From contig VBJP01000151.1 of assembly GCA_005880165.1 (NCBI GenBank), positions 1 through 5,703 on the forward strand: a DNA stretch of 5,703 bases. Reading direction: 5' to 3'. Both the position numbers and the translations under genes were made by a program. Each line of letters starts with the position of its first letter. Positions within the stretch are counted from its first letter, which is position 1. Below, piece by piece: positions 1-4,454 of the stretch. The notes below the pieces were generated by a model. That model was not told the DNA's origin. It did no database searches and saw only the letters and a program-made list of their open reading frames with translations. The stretch is from Chloroflexota bacterium (GTDB taxonomy: Bacteria; Chloroflexota; Limnocylindria; QHBO01).

Positions 1-502
1 AGATGACGAACTTGATGGTGGCGTAGATGCGTCGCGCGCCGCCCCAGATCCCGATCACCAGGTACATCGGGATGAGGCTGATCTCCCAGAAGACGTAGAA
101 CAGGAACAGGTCGAGCGCCACGAAGACGCCGAGCATCCCGACCATCAGCAGCAGCATGGTCGCGTAGTACTCCTTGACCCGCGTCTGGATGGGGTTCCAG
201 GAGTAGAGGATCGACACCACCGACAGCACCGTGGTCAGGATCACCAGCACCACGGAGAGCCCATCGACGCCCATCGTGTAGCGCATGCCGAAGGCGGGGA
301 TCCAGGTGTAGTCCTCGCGGAACTGGAACTCGGGACCGCCGACCTGGTAGCCAAGGAGCAGGCAGCTGAACCCGAAGCTGAGCAGGGCCGCCCCGAGCGC
401 CACCCAGCGAATAGCGCGGTGGTTGGTGCCCGGGATCAGCAGAAGGGCGAGCACCCCTGCGAGGGGCGAGAACACCACCAGCGTAAGGACGGGGAGGTGC
501 AT
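1..502 (-). CDS. nuoM: NADH-quinone oxidoreductase subunit M (NuoM), N-terminal part, cut by window edge
   Basis: NuoM is one of the three antiporter-like proton-pumping subunits in the membrane arm of complex I. The visible 167 residues begin MHLPVLTLVVFSPLAGVL, a first membrane helix typical of the family. They continue through GVDGLS (about 78-83), a hydrophobic helix at about 84-100, and helices at about 112-135 and 136-152. The motif FYVFWEISLIPMYLVIGIW (135-153) carries Glu140, the counterpart of the essential glutamate of the channel (E144 in E. coli NuoM). It is followed by GGARRIYATIKF. The C-terminal two thirds, including the channel lysines, lie beyond base 1. I chose the ATG at 500-502 because it gives the family's normal N-terminus. 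It has only a weak ribosome site (GGTG), but it overlaps the stop of a 51-codon ORF as TGATG, so coupling may help. A GTG 12 codons upstream is less likely. NuoM follows NuoL as usual, but after an unusually long spacer. Confidence 0.96.
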   Translation of the reverse strand, partial: MHLPVLTLVVFSPLAGVLALLLIPGTNHRAIRWVALGAALLSFGFSCLLLGYQVGGPEFQFREDYTWIPAFGMRYTMGVDGLSVVLVILTTVLSVVSILYSWNPIQTRVKEYYATMLLLMVGMLGVFVALDLFLFYVFWEISLIPMYLVIGIWGGARRIYATIKFVI

Positions 503-657
503 CAGATGGGCACCGTTGATGGCGTCGCGGAAGGCCACCTTTCGCGGCGTTGCAACGCGCTGCGGCGGCCTCCCGCAACGCCCTTTGCAATGACCTGCAG
601 CGGCACTCCGGTCACCGGCTCGTTCCCTAAGGAGGGTTGGTTCTGGGCCGGAGTCAT
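502..657 (-). CDS. possible 51-aa small ORF coupled to nuoL and nuoM (may be non-coding repeat)
   Basis: A 51-codon frame exactly fills the nuoL-nuoM gap. Its ATG (655-657) overlaps the nuoL stop as ATGA, and its TGA (502-504) overlaps the nuoM ATG as TGATG. This geometry is typical of translationally coupled operon genes and would explain the weak nuoM ribosome site. The sequence before the ATG reads GGTGATCC, partly complementary to the 16S 3' end but very close to the start. The product (MTPAQNQPSLGNEPVTGVPL..., then an Arg-rich middle) has no membrane helix, no cysteine and no family I recognise, and complex I has no known subunit of this kind. Against it, the same bases contain a palindromic, REP-like repeat, and the frame looks compositionally like a repeat translation. 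I regard a real protein as possible but unlikely. Confidence 0.22.
   Translation of the reverse strand: MTPAQNQPSLGNEPVTGVPLQVIAKGVAGGRRSALQRRERWPSATPSTVPI
546..594. repeat. inverted repeat / REP-like element in the nuoL-nuoM spacer
   Basis: GGCGTTGC (546-553) is the exact reverse complement of GCAACGCC (575-582), giving an 8-bp stem with a 21-nt GC-rich loop. The left arm lies inside a perfect 12-bp palindrome, GCGTTGCAACGC (547-558). TTGCAA recurs at 550-555 and 585-590. The minus strand reads GTCATTGC at 594-587, a word that commonly starts short interspersed palindromic repeats of the GTCATTGCGAG type in bacterial genomes. Farther on, CCGGT-C-ACCGG (608-618) is another small palindrome. 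No T-run follows on the transcribed strand, so this is not a standard terminator. It may be a mobile or interspersed repeat, or an mRNA hairpin tuning nuoL/nuoM ratios. Membership in a family cannot be shown from one copy. Confidence 0.5.
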
Positions 658-2876
658 CGGATCACCACGACGTAGACGACCAGGATGAGGATCAGGCCTG
701 CGGCCATGCCCAGCCCGTAGTTCTCGACGCGCCCGGTCTGCGAGCGTCGCAGGCCGCGCCCGACGCCCTGCGCCAGCGCGGCGGCTCCATTCACCGCCCC
801 ATCGATGACCTTGGCGTCGAACCACCAGAACGCCTCGGCCAGCAGCACGCCGCCCCGGGCGAACACGAGCTGGTAGAGGTCGTCGACGTAGTACTTGTTC
901 ACGCTGGCGGCGTACATGCCGGGGCCCAGGCCAAACGGGATGCGCGCCACGAAGCGCGCGGGCGCGGCTGGATCGGCGACGTACCAGCGATACGCGAGCC
1001 AGATCCCGGTTGCCCCGATCCCGGCTCCCACCAGAAGCAGGAACCCGCCGATTCCCAGGAGCGAGAAGCCCTGTCCGTTCGCGGCGAGCGAGCCGGCCAC
1101 GATGCCGGCCTGCTCAGAGTGCTCGAAGACCGGGTTCAGCCACTGGTGGATCAGCCCGCCTTCCGGCGGGATGCCCAGCAGCAGGCCAACCAGGATGGTG
1201 GGCACTGCCAGGATCTGGAGCGGCACGACCATGGTCGCGGCGCTCTCGTGGACGTGGCGCCAGCCCTCCGCCACGCCGCGCCATGTTCCGTGGAAGGTCA
1301 GGTAGATCATCCGGAACGTGTAGAAGGCGGTCATGAAGGCGGTGACGATGCCAACCAGGTAGAAGATCGCGTAGCCGCGGCTGAAGCTATCGCCCAGGAT
1401 CTCGTCCTTGCTGAAGAACCCGGCAAAGATCGGGATGCCGGCGAGCGCCAGGGATCCAACGACCATGGTCAGGTAGGTCCAGCGCATCTTCTCGCGCAGG
1501 CCGCCCATAAAGCGCATGTCCTGCTCGCCGCCCGCGCCGTGGATCACCGAGCCCGATCCCATGAAGAGCAGGCCCTTGAAGAAGCCGTGGCTGACGAGAT
1601 GGAAGATCGCCGCGGCCCAGGCCCCCACTCCAAGCCCGGTAAACATGTAGGCCAGCTGGCTCACCGTCGAATAGGCGAGCACCTTCTTGATGTCGTTCTG
1701 TGTGAGGGCGATGGCCGCCGCGAAGATGGCGGTAAAGATGCCGATGCTGGCCACCACGAACATCGCGATCGGGGCATGGGCGAAGATCGGGTTCGAGCGG
1801 GCCACCATGTAGACCCCCGCGTTGACCATGGTTGCCGCGTGGATCAGCGCGCTGACCGGGGTGGGGCCCTCCATGGCGTCCGGCAGCCAGACGTGCAGCG
1901 GGAATTGGGCGCTCTTGCCGACGGCGCCGGCGAAGAGCAGCAGCGCAATGATGGTGACCGTCAGCTGGCCTTGCGAGCCGACCTTCTCGAAGACGTCGGT
2001 GTAGCTCAGCGTGCCGAAGGTGGTCCAGATCATGAGGACGCCGAGCTCGAAGCCGAAGTCGCCGATCCGGTTGACGACGAATGCCTTCTTGGCGGCGCCC
2101 GCGGCAGAGGGCTTCTTGTACCAGAACCCGATGAGCGCGTAGCTGCACAGGCCCACCGCCTCCCATCCGACGAACAGCATCAGGTAGTTGTCGCCAAGGA
2201 TCAGGAGCAGCATCGAGAGCATGAACAGGTTCAGGTAGGCGAAGAACCGCCACATCCCCCGGTCGCCGTCCATGTAGCCGATGGAGTAAACGTGGACCAG
2301 GAAGCCCACGGTGCTGACCACCAGCAGCAGCATCGCGGTCAGCTGGTCGACCTGGAACGATATGTTTACGTGGAAGCTGCCTGCCACGATCCACTCGTAG
2401 AGCGACACGTGGTACGTGTGCCCGCCGAAGATCACGCTGGCGAATACGACCATGCTGAAGACCCAGGCGATCCCCACCAGCACGACCGGCACGATCCAGG
2501 ACCGATAGCGCGGCCGCTCCGCGCCCGGCGCGACGTGCCCGGTCTGCCCGCGTCCGTCCGCGAGCTCAGGCGGGATGACGCCGTCCGCCCCCTCCGCGTT
2601 GGCCAGGTCGTCGGCGTGGCCGTAGTGGGGGGATGTGAGGCGCTGCTCCTCCTCTGACGGCACCGTTCGGAAGGTCGACTCATCGACGAGCGCATGGGTG
2701 TCATGCGTCTCGGCGACCGTTGACGACGCGTGCGCGCCGGTGTCGTGACCGGCCGCGGCGTGGTCGCTCGCGGCGTGCCCGTGCGCCGGAACGTGGTCGA
2801 GGAAGGGACCGACCAGGACGGTGAACAGGAAGCCGGCCAGTGGCAGTGCCGGGATGAGGGCGATCAGCAGCTCCAC
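654..2876 (-). CDS. nuoL: NADH-quinone oxidoreductase subunit L (NuoL) with His-rich insertion
   Basis: NuoL is the distal antiporter-like subunit of complex I, which pumps protons and carries the long lateral helix along the membrane arm. Residues 1-26 form the first membrane helix and 127-151 the second. Between them lies a hydrophilic, His-rich insertion. The conserved core follows: GWEAVGLCSYALIGFWY (237-253, with Glu239), NRIGDFGFE (269-277, with Asp273), AVGKSAQFPLHVWLPDAMEG (318-337, with Lys321), ALIHAATM (343-350, with His346), FHLVSHGFFKGLLFMGSG (425-442, with His426, His430 and Lys434), and FFSKDEIL (487-494, with Lys490 and Asp491). These match the channel residues of E. coli NuoL. 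The C-terminus has KYYVDDLYQLVF (661-672), the lateral-helix region and a final helix (721-739). At 740 aa it is over 100 residues longer than E. coli NuoL, mostly through the insertion. The start is GTG at 2876, 9 nt after nuoK, with AAGGAG (overlapping the nuoK end) about 12 nt upstream. Confidence 0.98.
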   Translation of the reverse strand: MELLIALIPALPLAGFLFTVLVGPFLDHVPAHGHAASDHAAAGHDTGAHASSTVAETHDTHALVDESTFRTVPSEEEQRLTSPHYGHADDLANAEGADGVIPPELADGRGQTGHVAPGAERPRYRSWIVPVVLVGIAWVFSMVVFASVIFGGHTYHVSLYEWIVAGSFHVNISFQVDQLTAMLLLVVSTVGFLVHVYSIGYMDGDRGMWRFFAYLNLFMLSMLLLILGDNYLMLFVGWEAVGLCSYALIGFWYKKPSAAGAAKKAFVVNRIGDFGFELGVLMIWTTFGTLSYTDVFEKVGSQGQLTVTIIALLLFAGAVGKSAQFPLHVWLPDAMEGPTPVSALIHAATMVNAGVYMVARSNPIFAHAPIAMFVVASIGIFTAIFAAAIALTQNDIKKVLAYSTVSQLAYMFTGLGVGAWAAAIFHLVSHGFFKGLLFMGSGSVIHGAGGEQDMRFMGGLREKMRWTYLTMVVGSLALAGIPIFAGFFSKDEILGDSFSRGYAIFYLVGIVTAFMTAFYTFRMIYLTFHGTWRGVAEGWRHVHESAATMVVPLQILAVPTILVGLLLGIPPEGGLIHQWLNPVFEHSEQAGIVAGSLAANGQGFSLLGIGGFLLLVGAGIGATGIWLAYRWYVADPAAPARFVARIPFGLGPGMYAASVNKYYVDDLYQLVFARGGVLLAEAFWWFDAKVIDGAVNGAAALAQGVGRGLRRSQTGRVENYGLGMAAGLILILVVYVVVIR
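2499..2795 (-). other. His-rich hydrophilic insertion in NuoL (residues about 28-126)
   Basis: This segment encodes the loop between the first and second membrane helices of NuoL. It contains 11 histidines: eight between residues 28 and 61 (pattern H-x3-H-x-H-x4-H-x4-H-x4-H, then two more), two near 84-87 and one at 114. The middle is acidic (SEEEQ, HADDLANAEGAD). The E. coli channel glutamate numbering is offset by about 95 here, so almost the whole length excess accumulates before that point. The flanking codons stay in frame and both flanking helices are intact. It therefore looks like a genuine lineage-specific loop, not a frameshift. I cannot assign which side of the membrane it faces. 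Confidence 0.8.
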
Positions 2877-2885
2877 GGAGGCCGC

Positions 2886-3194
2886 CTACTCCTTGAGATC
2901 GTCGTACTCGTCGACCTCGGGGGTCTGACGGGTGCGGATGATGGCGATCACCAGCGCGAGCCCCACGGTCGCCTCGGCTGCGGCGACCGCCATCACGATC
3001 AGGGCGAAGATGGCTCCCGCGTTTCGGGCGCCGGGCACGAACGCGTTGAAGGCCACCAGGCTGAGGTTGACCGAGTTGAGCATGAGCTCGATGGAGATGA
3101 GCATCAGGATCGCGTTGCGACGCGCCATGAACCCAAACGCGCCAATGCCGAACAACGCCGTCGAGACGATCAGGTAGCCCTGGAGGCTCGCCAT
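2886..3194 (-). CDS. nuoK: NADH-quinone oxidoreductase subunit K (NuoK)
   Basis: NuoK is a small three-helix subunit of the complex I membrane arm, related to MrpC of multisubunit antiporters, and forms part of a proton path next to NuoJ. The 102-residue product has the usual family length. Helices lie at about 4-22, 28-50 and 61-86. The signature NAILMLISIELMLNSVNL (27-44) carries Glu36, and AAAEATVGLAL (71-81) carries Glu74. These correspond to the two intramembrane glutamates (E36 and E72) needed for coupling in E. coli. The C-terminus is a short acidic tail (EVDEYDDLKE). The ATG at 3194 was chosen because it gives the standard N-terminus (MASLQGYLIV). The longer reading frame upstream only overlaps nuoJ in another phase. 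There is no strong Shine-Dalgarno sequence, but the start lies 4 nt after the nuoJ stop, so coupled translation is likely. nuoL begins 9 nt downstream. Confidence 0.97.
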   Translation of the reverse strand: MASLQGYLIVSTALFGIGAFGFMARRNAILMLISIELMLNSVNLSLVAFNAFVPGARNAGAIFALIVMAVAAAEATVGLALVIAIIRTRQTPEVDEYDDLKE

Positions 3195-3198
3195 CGGT

Positions 3199-3708
3199 CT
3201 AGTTCGCTCGCTCGTCCTCTTCCGGCCGCCTGGCCAGGAAGATGGCGCCGATGATCGCCGCCAGCAGCAGGAAGCCAATGATCTCGAACGGTAGCGCGTA
3301 ATCGGTGAAGAGCAGCTTCCCAATGGTGTCGATGGCGACCGCGGCCGCTGTCGGCGCGACCCGCCAGGCGGTGGTGACGGCCGCCCAGGCCACCAGTCCC
3401 ACGACCACCAGCGCGATAACGACGGCGATCGGTGCCTGGCGGTGGAAGGGGGCGGGCAGGCTCGCGTCCCCGGCCTGCGTCAGCATGATGGCGAACAGGA
3501 TCAGGACGCTGATCGCGCCCAGGTAGATCAGAACCTGTGCGGCGGCGATGATGGGCGCACCCAGCAGGGCGTACATGCCGGCCAGCGATCCGAAGCAGAT
3601 CATCATGGCCACCGCGGAGTGGATCACGTTCCGGAGCGTCACGACCGCCAGCCCGCCGCCCAGGATCCCGATGGCGAGCACAACGAAGAGGACGCTGGTG
3701 ATGTCCAG
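3199..3708 (-). CDS. nuoJ: NADH-quinone oxidoreductase subunit J (NuoJ), probable CTG start
   Basis: NuoJ is a five-helix membrane-arm subunit whose third helix takes part in coupling quinone chemistry to proton pumping. With the start at 3708 the product is 169 aa. Helix 1 covers about 3-22, followed by VVTLRNVIHSAVAMM, the family's usual junction. Helix 3 contains AQVLIYLGAISVLILFAIML (57-76) with the conserved Tyr and Gly of the bulged segment. The C-terminus has KLLFTDYALPFEIIGFLLL (131-149) and a charged tail. There is no in-frame ATG, GTG or TTG at or upstream of 3708. The first conventional start is a GTG at 3681, which would cut the first helix to about 14 residues and has no ribosome site. 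The CTG at 3706-3708 has GGGAG 8 nt upstream and gives a normal N-terminus (LDITSVLFVV). Either CTG is used or a sequencing error hides an ATG. nuoJ is the first gene of its unit here. Confidence 0.93.
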   Translation of the reverse strand: MDITSVLFVVLAIGILGGGLAVVTLRNVIHSAVAMMICFGSLAGMYALLGAPIIAAAQVLIYLGAISVLILFAIMLTQAGDASLPAPFHRQAPIAVVIALVVVGLVAWAAVTTAWRVAPTAAAVAIDTIGKLLFTDYALPFEIIGFLLLAAIIGAIFLARRPEEDERAN

Positions 3709-3716
3709 GGTTCCAA

Positions 3717-3721
3717 CTCCC
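3717..3721 (-). promoter_or_regulatory. ribosome binding site deciding the nuoJ start
   Basis: The minus strand reads GGGAG here, 8 nt before the CTG at 3706-3708. No comparable site precedes the alternative GTG at 3681. This spacing is the main sequence support, together with helix length, for a CTG start of nuoJ. Confidence 0.55.
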
Positions 3722-3766
3722 GTTGCGGCAGGATCGAGCCGGACGCACGGTCCAGCCCAGGCGCCG

Positions 3767-3772
3767 ATTCTA
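3767..3772 (-). promoter_or_regulatory. candidate -10 element for the nuoJKLM unit
   Basis: The minus strand reads TAGAAT, five of six matches to the sigma-70 -10 consensus, about 60 nt before the nuoJ start. No convincing -35 element is present at 16-18 nt (the bases there are GC-rich), and no extended -10 TGn is seen. A promoter is expected here because a divergent gene lies upstream of nuoJ, but this particular site is only a candidate. Confidence 0.3.
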
Positions 3773-3818
3773 GCGTACGGACCCGTTCAGGACCCTCGCA
3801 GCAGTCCGGCTCGAAGAT

Positions 3819-3853
3819 GGAACCATGGACCTGCCTCCGTCCGCCAGTAGAGT
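3819..3853 (+). promoter_or_regulatory. candidate promoter(s) for the sigma factor gene
   Basis: Two overlapping possibilities are visible. GGAACC at 3819-3824 resembles the -35 of ECF-dependent promoters (GGAAC), and CGTC follows at 3838-3841. The 14-nt gap after GGAAC is shorter than the usual 16-17. If real, it would allow autoregulation by the encoded sigma factor. Alternatively, TGGACC (3826-3831) and TAGAGT (3848-3853), 16 nt apart, each match the sigma-70 hexamers at four of six positions. Either would place the transcript start some 30-50 nt before the ATG at 3891. Neither is strong. Confidence 0.3.
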
Positions 3854-3855
3854 GG

Positions 3856-3882
3856 CGCCTGCTTGTGACTGAGCCGCAGGCG
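3856..3882 (+). repeat. inverted repeat just upstream of the sigma factor start
   Basis: CGCCTGC (3856-3862) and GCAGGCG (3876-3882) form a perfect 7-bp stem with a 13-nt loop. The right arm runs into GGGGAG (3882-3887), the Shine-Dalgarno region. It could be an operator or a leader hairpin that hides the ribosome site. The two explanations cannot be told apart here, and chance is possible at this GC content. Confidence 0.35.
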
Positions 3883-3890
3883 GGGAGCTG

Positions 3891-4454
3891 ATGAGCCGGG
3901 AGCTGGTAGAGCAGGCCATGCGCGGCGACCGCGATGCCTTTGCGTTGCTCATTGACCGCACTCACGCCCGACTGGTGGGGACGGCGGGCATCATCCTGCG
4001 CGACCGCGGTTGGGCAGAGGATGCGGCCCAGGATGCGCTTGTCCGTGCCTGGCGCGACCTCCCCGGCCTGCGCGATCCGGGCCGATTCGACGCGTGGCTG
4101 CACCGCCTGCTCGTTCGGGCCTGCCAGGACCAGCTTCGTCGGCATCAGCACGAGCTCACCGAGGTCGAGTTGTCGGAGCTCCCGATGCGCACCGCCGAGC
4201 CGGGAGGGGCTGCGCACCTCGAGGACCGCGACGAGCTGGAGCGTGGCTTGCATCGTTTGACAGATCAACAGCGCACCGTCATCGCGCTCCGCTACTACGT
4301 GGGCCTCACCGATACTGAGGTCGCCGCTGCGACGGGGCTGCCCATTGGCACCGTCAAGTCGCGCATCTTTCGCGCGCTCGACGCCCTGCGCGCAGCCCTC
4401 GATGCCGAGGCACGTGGTGGTACTGCCGCACAGGTCGAGGAGCGTCTCTCGTGA
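3891..4454 (+). CDS. ECF-type (sigma-70 family) RNA polymerase sigma factor
   Basis: This encodes a 187-aa alternative sigma factor of the extracytoplasmic function type, directing RNA polymerase to a small regulon. The sigma2 domain spans about residues 4-84: GDRDAFALLIDRT, then the AEDAAQDALVRAWRDLPGL core-binding and -10 region, then FDAWLHRLLVRACQDQLRR. A linker follows at about 85-115. The sigma4 domain (about 117-170) has LTDQQRTVIALRYYVGLT and the helix-turn-helix DTEVAAATGLPIGTVKSRIF for -35 recognition. No long C-terminal extension is present. The ATG at 3891 is the only sensible start, because an in-frame TGA lies at 3870. GGGGAG sits close by (3-nt spacing), with AGG slightly farther. 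The stop overlaps the start of the next gene as GTGA, the usual layout of a sigma/anti-sigma pair. The gene is divergent from nuoJ. Whether it controls the nuo genes is unknown. I cannot assign an ECF subgroup. Confidence 0.95.
   Translation: MSRELVEQAMRGDRDAFALLIDRTHARLVGTAGIILRDRGWAEDAAQDALVRAWRDLPGLRDPGRFDAWLHRLLVRACQDQLRRHQHELTEVELSELPMRTAEPGGAAHLEDRDELERGLHRLTDQQRTVIALRYYVGLTDTEVAAATGLPIGTVKSRIFRALDALRAALDAEARGGTAAQVEERLS
4437..4442 (+). promoter_or_regulatory. ribosome binding site for the downstream membrane protein
   Basis: GAGGAG lies inside the last codons of the sigma factor gene, 8 nt before the GTG at 4451. It strongly supports that GTG as the real start, and translation coupled to the sigma factor. 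Confidence 0.75.

Noticed and set aside
628..635. Perfect TAAGGAGG Shine-Dalgarno-like sequence on the plus strand
   Set aside because: No start codon or meaningful frame follows at a suitable distance, and the flanking genes are on the other strand.
503..653. Transcription terminator between nuoL and nuoM
   Set aside because: The palindromes are not followed by a T-run on the transcribed strand, and a terminator would cut off nuoM, which belongs to the same functional unit.
1387..2394. A 335-codon frame on the minus strand within nuoL
   Set aside because: It is an alternate reading phase of the nuoL coding sequence, rich in Arg, Pro and His, with no recognisable motif.
1119..2657. A 512-codon open frame on the plus strand, antisense to nuoL
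   Set aside because: nuoL on the other strand is certain from conserved motifs. The antisense product is full of Asp, Glu, His, Arg and Gln with no domain, as expected from reading GC-rich membrane-protein codons backwards.
3442..3891. A plus-strand frame whose TGA overlaps the sigma factor ATG (TGATGA), with a possible 8-codon leader from GTG 3865
   Set aside because: Most of it is antisense to nuoJ. The overlap looks coincidental, and there is no ribosome site for the short leader.
3639..4268. A 209-codon minus-strand frame crossing the sigma factor gene and the intergenic region
   Set aside because: It runs antisense to the sigma2 and linker coding region and into nuoJ in the wrong phase, with no family resemblance.
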